A DNA stretch of 64,000 bases from Bradyrhizobium sp. Arg816. Lineage in GTDB: Bacteria; Pseudomonadota; Alphaproteobacteria; Rhizobiales; Xanthobacteraceae. The position numbers and the translations under genes are program-made. Shown piece after piece: positions 31,600-39,743 of the stretch (the first letter of the stretch is position 1; each line of letters starts with the position of its first letter). The notes below the pieces were generated by a model. It did no database searches. It saw nothing but the letters and a program-made list of their open reading frames with translations, and was not told the DNA's origin. The DNA lies in contig NZ_JAPRAQ010000023.1 in the NCBI RefSeq assembly GCF_029989365.1, forward strand, positions 62,001 to 126,000, in the 5' to 3' direction.

Positions 31600-31628
31600 C
31601 CGGCGCGTGGATCAAATCCACGCGCCGG
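31600..31628 (+). terminator. Strong hairpin between xoxF and xoxG
   Basis: CCGGCGCGTGGAT (31600-31612) pairs perfectly with ATCCACGCGCCGG (31616-31628) around a CAA loop, 18 bases after the xoxF stop codon. There is no T run, so it may act as a partial terminator or as a 3' stabiliser that raises xoxF transcript over xoxG. The stem is seen; the effect is inferred. Confidence 0.7.
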
Positions 31629-31662
31629 CTCGTCTCCGCCGAACGCCTTCGAGGATCATCTC

Positions 31663-32184
31663 TTGCGTAAAATCTGCTTTGTCATCGCTGCGACTATCTT
31701 CGTGACTTCGGGAGGAATTGCCGTTGCGGAAGGTCCGGGCGACCCGACCGCCGTCAAGAAGGAAGACGACGGAAAGTGGCTCGATAAGGAAGGAAACCCG
31801 ACCTACAAGATTTCGGCCGACGGCACCGTGGACTGGTTCACCTATTCCGGATATCGCCGCTATCACTCCGACTGCCACGTCTGCCATGGCCCCGACGGCA
31901 TGGGATCCACCTACGCACCGGCGTTGAAGGATTCGGTCAAGACCATGAGCTATGGCGACTTCCTCGGCGTCGTCGCCTCCGGTCGCAAGAACATCTCGAC
32001 CGCGCAGGAGAATGTCATGCCTGCCTTCGGCGACAACCCCAACGTCGCCTGCTACATGGACGATCTCTACGTCTATCTGCGCGCACGCTCCGACGAGGCG
32101 TGGGGTCGTCAACGTCCCTCCAAGAAGGAGGAGAAGAACGAGGCCTACACCAAGGCGGAAGACGCCTGCATGGGCAAGAAATGA
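31663..32184 (+). CDS. xoxG: Cytochrome c XoxG, electron acceptor of XoxF
   Basis: A 173-residue periplasmic cytochrome. It starts with TTG 31663, eight bases after GAGG; no ATG gives a signal peptide. The signal peptide is KICFVIAATIFVTSGGIAVA. The single heme motif CHVCH lies near residue 71 in HSDCHVCHGPDGMG, and the methionine ligand is probably ENVMPAFGD near 119. A pre-heme insertion (EDDGKWLDKEGNPTYKIS) and a lysine/glutamate-rich C terminus with a late cysteine (AEDACMGKK) match the MxaG/XoxG branch of methanol dehydrogenase cytochromes. It follows xoxF across a strong hairpin, so the two are one operon with probably unequal expression. It takes electrons from reduced PQQ in XoxF. Confidence 0.93.
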   Translation: MRKICFVIAATIFVTSGGIAVAEGPGDPTAVKKEDDGKWLDKEGNPTYKISADGTVDWFTYSGYRRYHSDCHVCHGPDGMGSTYAPALKDSVKTMSYGDFLGVVASGRKNISTAQENVMPAFGDNPNVACYMDDLYVYLRARSDEAWGRQRPSKKEEKNEAYTKAEDACMGKK

Positions 32185-32241
32185 AGGTTACCAGGACCGA
32201 TACCACCTCGTGGCGTCCTGCGAGAATTTGAGGAGTTTACG

Positions 32242-33351
32242 ATGAAGACACGTGCCGCCGTTGCTTTCGAAGCCAAGAAGCCACTCGAGATCGTCGAAGT
32301 CGATCTGGAAGGACCGAAGGCCGGTGAAGTCCTGGTCGAGATCAAGGCGACGGGCATCTGCCATACCGACGCCTACACGCTCGACGGCTTCGACAGCGAA
32401 GGAATCTTCCCGTCGATCCTGGGTCATGAGGGCGCCGGCATCATCCGCGAGATCGGACCGGGCGTGACCTCGGTGAAACCGGGCGACCACGTCATCCCGC
32501 TCTACACGCCGGAGTGCCGGCAGTGCAAAAGCTGCCTGAGCCAGAAGACCAATCTCTGCACTGCGATCCGCGCGACGCAGGGCAAGGGCGTGATGCCTGA
32601 CGGCACCAGCCGCTTCTCCTACAAGGGCAAGCCGGTCTACCACTACATGGGCTGCTCGACCTTCTCGAACTTCACCGTGCTGCCGGAGATCGCCGTCGCC
32701 AAGATCCGCGAGGACGCGCCGTTCGACAAGAGCTGCTACATCGGCTGCGGCGTCACCACTGGCGTCGGCGCCGTCGTCAACACCGCGAAGGTCACGCCGG
32801 GCTCCAACGTGGTCGTGTTCGGCCTCGGCGGCATCGGCCTCAACGTGATCCAGGGCGCCAAGATGGCCGGCGCCGACAAGATCATCGGCGTCGACATCAA
32901 CGACTCCAAGGAGGATTGGGGCCGCCGGTTCGGCATGACCGAGTTCGTCAACCCCAAGAAGATCACCGGCGACATCGTCGCGCATCTGGTCAACCTGACC
33001 GACGGTGGCGCCGACTACACCTTCGATTGCACCGGCAACACCACCGTGATGCGCCAGGCGCTGGAAGCCTGCCATCGCGGCTGGGGCACCTCGATCATCA
33101 TCGGCGTTGCCGAATCCGGCAAGGAGATCGCCACCCGCCCGTTCCAGCTCGTCACCGGGCGCAACTGGCGCGGCACGGCCTTCGGCGGCGCACGTGGCCG
33201 CACCGACGTGCCCAAGATCGTCGACTGGTACATGAACGGAAAGATCCAGATCGATCCGATGATCACCCACGTGCTCAAGCTCGAGGAGATCAACAAGGGC
33301 TTTGACCTCATGCACGAGGGCAAATCCATCCGTTCAGTCGTCGTGTTCTAG
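32242..33351 (+). CDS. flhA: S-(hydroxymethyl)glutathione dehydrogenase (class III alcohol dehydrogenase)
   Basis: A 369-residue cytoplasmic zinc enzyme that oxidises S-hydroxymethylglutathione to S-formylglutathione with NAD. The catalytic-zinc cysteine is in ATGICHTDAY near residue 40, the histidine in GHEGAGIIREIGPGV near 62, and the structural-zinc cysteines in TPECRQCKSCLSQKTNLC near 90-108. The NAD-binding motif is VFGLGGIGLNVIQGAK near 192. TGRNWRGTAFGG near 310 and the Arg that binds glutathione carboxylate mark class III. It is 57 bases downstream of xoxG, and gfa follows 33 bases later, so formaldehyde from XoxF can be cleared at once. fghA, which completes the step to formate, is at 5.5 kb. 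Also called adhI, frmA or adhC elsewhere. Confidence 0.96.
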   Translation: MKTRAAVAFEAKKPLEIVEVDLEGPKAGEVLVEIKATGICHTDAYTLDGFDSEGIFPSILGHEGAGIIREIGPGVTSVKPGDHVIPLYTPECRQCKSCLSQKTNLCTAIRATQGKGVMPDGTSRFSYKGKPVYHYMGCSTFSNFTVLPEIAVAKIREDAPFDKSCYIGCGVTTGVGAVVNTAKVTPGSNVVVFGLGGIGLNVIQGAKMAGADKIIGVDINDSKEDWGRRFGMTEFVNPKKITGDIVAHLVNLTDGGADYTFDCTGNTTVMRQALEACHRGWGTSIIIGVAESGKEIATRPFQLVTGRNWRGTAFGGARGRTDVPKIVDWYMNGKIQIDPMITHVLKLEEINKGFDLMHEGKSIRSVVVF

Positions 33352-33384
33352 CTCGAAAGCGTCACACCCAAGGAGGATCGACCC

Positions 33385-33948
33385 ATGACTGTTGCACTCC
33401 ATCCCTCGATCGATAACGGCGTCAAACAGGGCAGCGGCAGCTTTGCCGGCGGCACGCTGGTCTGCAAATGCACGGACCACCCGGTCAAGGTTGCGGTGAA
33501 GGGCGACGTCGCCCATAACCACGCCTGCGGCTGCACCAAGTGCTGGAAGCCGCAAGGCGCGAACTTCTCGGTGGTCGCCGTGGTGCCGCGCCAGAACGTC
33601 AGCGTGACCGAGAACGGCGACAAGCTCCAGATCGTCGATGCCTCGGCGGTGATCCAGCGCCACGCCTGCAAGGCCTGCGGCACGCACATGTACGGCCGCA
33701 TCGAGAACAAGGGCCACCCGTTCTACGGCCTCGACTTCATCCATCCCGAGCTGTTCCAGGAGCAGGGCTCGCAGGCGCCGCAATTCGCCGCCTTCGTCTC
33801 CTCCGTGATCGAATCCGGCGTGAAGCCGGAACAGATGGCAGGCATCCGCTCGCGACTGAAGGAAATCGGGCTCGAGCCCTATGACTGCCTGTCGCCGGCG
33901 CTGATGGACGCGATCGCGACCCACGTCGCGAAAGCCAAGGCTGCCTGA
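33385..33948 (+). CDS. gfa: S-(hydroxymethyl)glutathione synthase (glutathione-dependent formaldehyde-activating enzyme)
   Basis: A 187-residue zinc protein that speeds the addition of formaldehyde to glutathione, giving the substrate of FlhA. Motifs are LVCKCTDHPVKV near residue 27, the metal-binding NHACGCTKCWKPQGANFS near 49-66 and RHACKACGTHMYGRIEN near 91-107; these cysteines bind structural and catalytic zinc in the Paracoccus Gfa structure. ATG 33385 has AGGAGG upstream (CCAAGGAGGATCGACCC). It ends the xoxF-xoxG-flhA-gfa series. The length is normal for the family and no residue appears missing. Confidence 0.96.
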   Translation: MTVALHPSIDNGVKQGSGSFAGGTLVCKCTDHPVKVAVKGDVAHNHACGCTKCWKPQGANFSVVAVVPRQNVSVTENGDKLQIVDASAVIQRHACKACGTHMYGRIENKGHPFYGLDFIHPELFQEQGSQAPQFAAFVSSVIESGVKPEQMAGIRSRLKEIGLEPYDCLSPALMDAIATHVAKAKAA

Positions 33949-34574
33949 ACAAGGCCGCCAGACCTTCGCCGTGCCCGTCCGCTCGCTGGCCCCGACCATC
34001 GCCAGCGAGTCGGACCGTGCGGCCGCCGACCAAATCGCTACGATGCCTCCGCTTCGCACATCGCAAGATGCGAGGGCCATGAGTTCCTCAGATGAGCTCC
34101 TCAGTCCTGGTCTCTGAATGACTGCGCAGTGCCGCCCACTTCCCCCTCGAAGTCCGCGGCTCTGCGTTTCTCCCTCCCTCGACTGAGGCATCCTGCTTCG
34201 TCCGCGCAGTCTCTGCCGGACGAAGCTTTTTTCGTCGTGCACATTTCGCAGGCGCAGGCGCGTGAAGCCGCGCCCTGCTTTTGACAACCTTCGTTGCAAT
34301 CTTTTCCCTTCAAGAACACCCGGCTGTGAACGCCGGGCCGACGCGGTCTCTGCTACGATCGCGTCGTCACGATGCCGCGCGAATTCAATCAATCAAGAAT
34401 AAGACGGGAGGTATCGAGCACATCCGGACATCACGATTCGCATTCCTGCTTGCTGCCGGGATCTGCCCGCGCAGGAGAACAGGCCGGGATGCGACGACAC
34501 GACGAAACGGGCAGTGCGCCGACCTGTGTCGGCAATGTTGAAATCGACATGCTTATGAAGAGCGAGGGACCATC
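33949..34574. other. Gene-free region between gfa and the aldehyde oxidoreductase genes
   Basis: 626 bases without a convincing gene. Short open frames on both strands lack ribosome sites, export signals or family motifs. The last 200 bases are poorer in GC than neighbours and probably carry the promoter of the molybdenum oxidoreductase operon; GCGAGGGACC just before 34575 supplies its ribosome site. No hairpin of note was found after gfa. Confidence 0.5.
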
Positions 34575-35027
34575 ATGATCAAGGTGAAGATCAACGGCCA
34601 GGAACAGAGCTGGGACGGCGACCCGGATCTCCCGCTACTCTGGTTCCTGCGTGACGAGGCCGGGCTCACCGGCACCAAGTTCGGCTGCGGCCAGGCCCTG
34701 TGCGGCGCCTGCACCGTCATCGTCGACAAGGAGGCCGTGCGCTCTTGCATCACGTCGATCAACGACGTCGCCGGGCGCGAGGTGACCACCATCGAAGGGC
34801 TGCATCCGAACGGCGACCACCCCGTCCAGAAGGCCTGGCGCCAGGTCAACGTGCCCCAATGCGGCTTCTGCCAGGCTGGCCAGATCATGCAGGCCGCCGC
34901 GCTGCTGATGGAGAACCCCAAGCCGTCGCACGACCAGATCCGCGAAGCGATGGCCGGCAACATCTGCCGCTGCGGCTGCTACCAGCGCATCGAGAACGCG
35001 GTCCATCTCGCATCGACGGGAGTGTGA
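34575..35027 (+). CDS. [2Fe-2S] subunit of a molybdenum aldehyde oxidoreductase (IorA-like)
   Basis: A 150-residue iron-sulfur subunit of the xanthine oxidase family. The plant-type N-terminal cluster motif is FGCGQALCGACTV near residue 38-50 with the fourth Cys in VRSCITS near 59. The second cluster uses CGFCQAGQ near 96 and NICRCGCYQRIEN near 130. No signal peptide; it is probably exported together with the Tat-targeted large subunit. The large subunit gene starts two bases after the stop. Two-subunit enzymes without an FAD subunit, such as isoquinoline 1-oxidoreductase and the periplasmic aldehyde oxidoreductases, pass electrons to cytochromes rather than NAD. Context beside xoxF suggests an aldehyde as substrate. 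Confidence 0.9.
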   Translation: MIKVKINGQEQSWDGDPDLPLLWFLRDEAGLTGTKFGCGQALCGACTVIVDKEAVRSCITSINDVAGREVTTIEGLHPNGDHPVQKAWRQVNVPQCGFCQAGQIMQAAALLMENPKPSHDQIREAMAGNICRCGCYQRIENAVHLASTGV

Positions 35028-35028
35028 C

Positions 35029-37341
35029 ATGAATTTCATCGACAAACCCGGGAAGCTTCGTGGCTTCGAGAAGAACATTCGGGTCGAAAAGGTCTCGCGC
35101 CGAAGCATCCTGAAGGGGCTCGGCATCACCGGCGGCTTCGTGCTCGCGGCGCCCGTGATGTCGCGTCAGGCGTTTGCCTATGAGACCGGCGCTGGCAAGA
35201 TGCCGCACGGCGTCGTGGTTGATCCGCGCGTCTTCGTTGCCGTTGCGCCCGACGGCACCGTCACCATCCTCGCCCACCGCGCGGAGATGGGCACCGGCGT
35301 GCGCACCAGCCTGCCGCTGATCGTCGCCGAGGAGATGGAGGCCGACTGGTCCAGGGTGAAGGTGCAGCAGGCCCATGGCGACGAGGTCAAGTTCGGCAAC
35401 CAGGACACTGACGGCTCCCGCAGCACGCGGCATTATCTGATTCCGATGCGCCAGATCGGCGCCTCCGCCCGCACCATGCTGGAGCAGGCCGCGGCCAAGC
35501 GCTGGGGCGTGCCGGCGACCGAGGTCAAGGCCGTCAACCACGAGGTCGTCCATAGCGCCAGCGGCCGCAAGCTCGGCTTCGGCGAGCTCGCCGCGGACGC
35601 AGCCAAGCAATCGGTGCCGAGCATCGAAGGCCTCAAGCTGAAGGACCCCAAGGACTTCCGCTATCTCGGCAAGGGTCAGATCGGCATCGTCGATCTCCAC
35701 GACATCACAACCGGCAAGGCGCGCTACGGCGCCGACGTGCGACTATCAGGCATGAAATACGCCGTCATCGCACGCCCGCCGGTGACCGGCGGCAAGCTGG
35801 TCTCGTTCGATCCGGACGCGGCGCTGAAGGTCCCCGGCGTCGAGAAGGTGATGCAGGTGCGCGGCTGGCCGTGGCCGTCGAAATTCCAGCCGCTCGGCGG
35901 CGTCGCGGTGATCGCGCGCAACACCGGCGCGGCGATCAAGGGCCGCGACGCGCTGAAGCTGACCTGGGACGACGGCGCCAACGGCAAATACGACTCCGTC
36001 GCTTATCGCAAGGAGCTCGAGGAAGCCTCGCGCAAGCCGGGCCTCGTCGTACGCCAGGAGGGTGACGCAGACGCTGCGCTGAAGGGCGCCGACAAGGTCG
36101 TCGTCGGCGAATACTATCTGCCGCACCTCGCCCATGTCAGCATGGAGCCGCCGGTGGCGGTCGCCGACGTCAAGGGTGACAAGGCGGAGATCTGGGCGCC
36201 GGTGCAGAGTCCCGGCGGCACCCGCGAGGACGTCGCCAAGACGCTCGGCATTCCCGAGGACAACGTCACGGTCAACGTCACGCTGCTCGGCGGCGGTTTC
36301 GGCCGCAAGTCGAAATGCGACTTCGCGCTCGAGGCCGCACTGCTGTCGAAGGAGCTCGGCGCGCCGGTGAAGGTGCAATGGACGCGCGAGGACGACGTCC
36401 GTCACGACTTCCTGCACACCGTCTCGGTCGAGCGGATCGAGGCGGGACTCGACAAGAACGGCAAGGTGATCGCCTGGCGCCACCGCAGCGTGGCCCCGAC
36501 CATCGCCTCGACCTTCGCCGCCGGCGCAAATCATGCCGCACCGTTCGAGCTCGGCATGGGCCTCGTCGACATGCCGTTCGAGATCGCCAACATCTCCTGC
36601 GAGAACCCGGAGGCTGCGGCGTTCACCCGCATCGGCTGGTTCCGTTCGGTCTCGAACATCCCGCGCGCGTTCGCGGTGCAGTCGATGGTCGGCGAGATCG
36701 CGCAGGCGACCGGGCGCGACCAGAAGGAGACGCTGCTCGCGCTGATCGGCAGCCCCCGCATCGTCAAGCCGGCGGTGAAGGACTTGTGGAACTACGGCGA
36801 GCCCTATGACAGCTACCCGATCGACACCGCGCGCCTGCGCAAGGTGGTCGAGCTGGCCGCCGAGAAGGGCGAATGGGGCCGTCAGGTGCCGAAAGGCCAC
36901 GGCCTCGGCATTGCCGTGCACCGCAGCTTCGTCAGCTACATCGCGACCATCGTCGAGGTGGCCGTCGACGAGAAGGGCAAGCTGACGGTGCCGCGGGTCG
37001 ACACCGCGATCGACTGCGGCACCTATGTCAATCCCGAGCGCATCGCCTCGCAGATGGAGGGCGCGGCGATCATGGGGCTGAGTGTCGCCAAATACGGCGC
37101 GATCACCTTCAAGGACGGCAAGGTGGAGCAGAAGAACTTCGACGACTTCCAGGTCCTCAGGATGGATGAATCTCCTCTTGTCACCAACGTCTACATCGTC
37201 CCGCCCGGACCCGACACGCTGCCGAGCGGCGTCGGAGAGCCCGGCGTTCCGCCGTTCGCACCCGCGCTGATGAACGCGATCTTCGCCGCGACCGGAAAGC
37301 GTATCCGCAGCCTTCCGCTCGGCAAGCAATTGGAGGCTTAA
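35029..37341 (+). CDS. Molybdopterin-binding large subunit of an aldehyde oxidoreductase (IorB-like)
   Basis: A 770-residue xanthine dehydrogenase-family molybdenum protein. A twin-arginine signal, SRRSILKGLGITGGFVLAAP, spans residues 23-42, so the enzyme acts in the periplasm. Molybdopterin-binding segments include HRAEMGTGVRTSLP near 84, LLGGGFGRKSKCDFALEA near 421, and SNIPRAFAVQSMVGEIAQ near 543; the catalytic glutamate is in the C-terminal GVGEPGVPPFAPALMNAI near 730. This is the IorB-type fused architecture that pairs with the small iron-sulfur subunit upstream. By context it could oxidise formaldehyde, acetaldehyde or other aldehydes from the PQQ dehydrogenases and hand electrons to periplasmic cytochromes. 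The substrate is not shown by sequence. Confidence 0.9.
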   Translation: MNFIDKPGKLRGFEKNIRVEKVSRRSILKGLGITGGFVLAAPVMSRQAFAYETGAGKMPHGVVVDPRVFVAVAPDGTVTILAHRAEMGTGVRTSLPLIVAEEMEADWSRVKVQQAHGDEVKFGNQDTDGSRSTRHYLIPMRQIGASARTMLEQAAAKRWGVPATEVKAVNHEVVHSASGRKLGFGELAADAAKQSVPSIEGLKLKDPKDFRYLGKGQIGIVDLHDITTGKARYGADVRLSGMKYAVIARPPVTGGKLVSFDPDAALKVPGVEKVMQVRGWPWPSKFQPLGGVAVIARNTGAAIKGRDALKLTWDDGANGKYDSVAYRKELEEASRKPGLVVRQEGDADAALKGADKVVVGEYYLPHLAHVSMEPPVAVADVKGDKAEIWAPVQSPGGTREDVAKTLGIPEDNVTVNVTLLGGGFGRKSKCDFALEAALLSKELGAPVKVQWTREDDVRHDFLHTVSVERIEAGLDKNGKVIAWRHRSVAPTIASTFAAGANHAAPFELGMGLVDMPFEIANISCENPEAAAFTRIGWFRSVSNIPRAFAVQSMVGEIAQATGRDQKETLLALIGSPRIVKPAVKDLWNYGEPYDSYPIDTARLRKVVELAAEKGEWGRQVPKGHGLGIAVHRSFVSYIATIVEVAVDEKGKLTVPRVDTAIDCGTYVNPERIASQMEGAAIMGLSVAKYGAITFKDGKVEQKNFDDFQVLRMDESPLVTNVYIVPPGPDTLPSGVGEPGVPPFAPALMNAIFAATGKRIRSLPLGKQLEA

Positions 37342-37396
37342 GACGGAACATTGAGCGGCCTCGCGCCGTTTCTATCGATCTGACAGGAGCAGATCG

Positions 37397-37657
37397 ATGA
37401 TCAACATCTCAAAGGCGCTCGCAGTCTCGTTGCTGTCGGGCGCCTTTTTCATGACGACCACTTGTGCGTTCGCCCAAAGCAACACTGCCCCGCCGACCAC
37501 CGCCACGCGCCCCACCGCACCGGACCAGAACTCGCTTCCCAACGCCGGCGCTCCGCCGCCTTCGACCACGCAGACCACCGGGCAGACCAGCTCCGATCCG
37601 AAGGTTCAGGAGATGAACCAGAAGGAAAAGGACAAGGTTGATCGGCAGGGGAAGTAG
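37397..37657 (+). CDS. Small secreted Thr/Pro-rich protein, unknown
   Basis: An 86-residue protein. ATG 37397 lies after an ACAGGAGCAGATCG ribosome site and starts a signal peptide (LAVSLLSGAFFMTTTCAFAQ). The mature 58 residues are low-complexity: Thr, Pro, Ser, Gln and Asn make up most of SNTAPPTTATRPTAPDQN and PPPSTTQTTGQTSSDP, and the end is charged (EMNQKEKDKVDRQGK). It is probably disordered in the periplasm. No family known to me. It follows the aldehyde oxidoreductase by 55 bases on the same strand and may be co-transcribed. Confidence 0.7.
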   Translation: MINISKALAVSLLSGAFFMTTTCAFAQSNTAPPTTATRPTAPDQNSLPNAGAPPPSTTQTTGQTSSDPKVQEMNQKEKDKVDRQGK

Positions 37658-37692
37658 CGGTTCGGCGCCTGCGCCCACAAACCGCCGCTCGC

Positions 37693-37778
37693 CGTCATGG
37701 CCGGGATTGTCCCGGCCACCCACGACCTCCGCCGCGGCACGAAGAACATGGATGGCCGGGACAAGCCCGGGCATGACG
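37693..37778. repeat. Palindromic intergenic repeat (REP type)
   Basis: CGTCATGGCCGGGATTGTCC...GGCCA at 37693-37718 is inverted at 37753-37778 with 24 of 26 bases matching. It lies between the convergent small secreted gene and the third quinoprotein gene, and is a familiar rhizobial palindrome that probably stops transcription from both sides. Confidence 0.8.
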
Positions 37779-37886
37779 AGTTCGTGGCGCGAGTGACAAT
37801 CCTGACCGCAAACGCAAAATGCGGCGGACGTTGCCGTCCGCCGCATTTGCCCCCTGACGCTCCGCTTTGCGATCCGCCCGCGGAGC

Positions 37887-39626
37887 TTATTTTTTCAGCG
37901 CGAACACCCAGATGACGCCGCCCTGCGGCACATTGGATTCGATGCCGATATTGTTGGTCGCGAGCGCATCCTGGATGCGCTGCGCGTCGACGCCCCATCC
38001 CGACTGGATCGCGATGTATTGCGTGCCGTCGATCTCATAGGACGACGGCATGCCCATGATGCCGGAGTTTGTCTTCTGCTCCCACAGCAGCTCGCCGGTC
38101 TTGGCATTGAAGGCGCGGAAGTTGCGGTCGTTGGTGCCGCCGACGAAGACGAGATCGCCTGCGGTCGCCGTCACCGAGCCGAACAACTGCGACTTCGGGA
38201 AATTGTGCTGCCACACCTTCTTGCCGGTGACGGGATCCCAGGCCTGGAGCTCGCCGAAATGATCCGCGCCGGGCTTGGTCTTCAGGCCGATGTCTTCCGG
38301 CTTGGTGCCAAGCCAGAGCTCGCCGGGCTTGAGCGGAAGCTTCTCGCCGGTAAAGCCGCCGCAGAAATTCTCGTTGGCGGGCACGTAGACGAGGCCTGTC
38401 TTCTGGCTATAGGCCGCCGACGGCCAGTCCTTGCCACCCCACAGCGACGGACAGAACTCGACGCGCTTGCCGACGGCCGGCTTGTGATCGGGATCGACGA
38501 TCGGCCGTCCGCTCTCGGCATCAATGCCCTTCCAGACGTCGGTGGAGACGAATGGCCAGCCGGCGACATAGTTGATCTTGCTCGGCGTGCGCTCGAGCAC
38601 CCAGAAGATCGCGTCGCGGCCGGGATGGACCAGGCTCTTGATGTTGCGCCCATTGCGTTGCAGGTCGATCAGCATCGGCGCTTCGACCTCGTCCCAGTCC
38701 CAGGAATCGTTCTGGTGATACTGGTGATAGGTCTTGATCTTGCCGTTGCTGGGATCGAGCGCGAGCACCGACGAGGTGTAGAGATTGTCGCCGGGGTGCA
38801 TCTCACCGGGCCACGGCGCGGCATTGCCGACGCCCCAATAGATCGTCTTGGTGTCCTTGTCGTAATTGCCGGTCATCCAGGCCGAGCCGCCGCCGTTCTT
38901 CCAGTCGTCGCCCTGCCAGGTGTCGTGACCGGGCTCGCCTTCGCCCGGAATGGTGTAGATCCGCCACAGCTCCTTGCCGTCTTTGGCATCGTAGGCGGCG
39001 ACATAGCCGCGCACGCCGAACTCGCCGCCGGAGCCGCCGACGATGACCTTGCCGTCGATGATCAACGGCATCAGGGTCATGTACTGGCCCTTCTTGTAAT
39101 CCTGGACCTTGGTGTCCCACACCACCTTGCCGGTCTTGGCGTCGAGTGCCACGACGTGGTCGTCGGTGGTGGCGAGATAGAGCTTGTCCTCCCAGAGGCC
39201 GACACCGCGGCTGGTCGGGTGCAATTGGAATAGATCGTCGGGGAGCTGCCGCTTGTAGCGCCAGTACTCGTCGCCGGTCTTCGCGTTCAGCGCGATCACC
39301 TGGCCCATCGGGGTCGCCACGAACATCACGCCGTTGTTGACGATCGGCGGCGCCTCGTGGCCTTCGACCACGCCGGTGGCAAACGTCCAGACCGGCGTGA
39401 GATTCTTGACGTTCGAGGTGTTGATCTGGTCGAGCGGGCTATAGCCCTGCCCGTCATAGGTGCGCCGATAGAGCATCCAGTTGCTGGGTTCCGGATTTTC
39501 CAGCCGCTGCGCGGTGACGGGAGAATAATTCTCGATCGGGCCGGCGCCGGCGGCGGTCGAGGCAAGACACGTGAAGGCGACGAAGCCGGACAGTAACCAT
39601 TGCTTCCTGGTCATGGAAGTTTTCAT
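37887..39626 (-). CDS. Divergent PQQ-dependent alcohol dehydrogenase, lanthanide signature, no vicinal disulfide
   Basis: A 579-residue periplasmic quinoprotein from ATG 39626, with AGGGGAA upstream and a signal peptide (LLSGFVAFTCLASTAAGA). Propeller docking motifs are clear (NAKTGDEYW, DAKTGKVVW, DAKDGKELW, DPVTGKKVW, NAKTGELLW). Metal ligands Glu202 (SGGEFG) and Asn268 (GVGNAA) and the catalytic Asp310 with Trp-Asp312 (SWDWDE) are present, so a lanthanide enzyme is expected. At the place where related enzymes have the CysCys ring (CCDTVNRG in XoxF) this protein reads HPTSRG at 136-141, with no cysteine. The Rieske gene immediately upstream on the same strand, rather than a cytochrome, is the likely partner. 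Substrate unknown. Confidence 0.9.
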   Translation of the reverse strand: MKTSMTRKQWLLSGFVAFTCLASTAAGAGPIENYSPVTAQRLENPEPSNWMLYRRTYDGQGYSPLDQINTSNVKNLTPVWTFATGVVEGHEAPPIVNNGVMFVATPMGQVIALNAKTGDEYWRYKRQLPDDLFQLHPTSRGVGLWEDKLYLATTDDHVVALDAKTGKVVWDTKVQDYKKGQYMTLMPLIIDGKVIVGGSGGEFGVRGYVAAYDAKDGKELWRIYTIPGEGEPGHDTWQGDDWKNGGGSAWMTGNYDKDTKTIYWGVGNAAPWPGEMHPGDNLYTSSVLALDPSNGKIKTYHQYHQNDSWDWDEVEAPMLIDLQRNGRNIKSLVHPGRDAIFWVLERTPSKINYVAGWPFVSTDVWKGIDAESGRPIVDPDHKPAVGKRVEFCPSLWGGKDWPSAAYSQKTGLVYVPANENFCGGFTGEKLPLKPGELWLGTKPEDIGLKTKPGADHFGELQAWDPVTGKKVWQHNFPKSQLFGSVTATAGDLVFVGGTNDRNFRAFNAKTGELLWEQKTNSGIMGMPSSYEIDGTQYIAIQSGWGVDAQRIQDALATNNIGIESNVPQGGVIWVFALKK

Positions 39627-39743
39627 GGACGTTCCCCTTTTTCATCCGTTTGAATTCTTGTTTTGAATTCTTGTCGTTCGTCCCGTCGTCCGCCCCTCGG
39701 CGGATGCGGCCTCTCGTGACGCGGGCATAACCCGCACCGTCCA

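Noticed and set aside
34101..34319. Cysteine-rich 72-residue open frame on the minus strand between gfa and the aldehyde oxidoreductase
   Set aside because: Starts at a GTG without ribosome site, has no signal peptide or family motif, and its charged C-terminal part looks like translated non-coding sequence.
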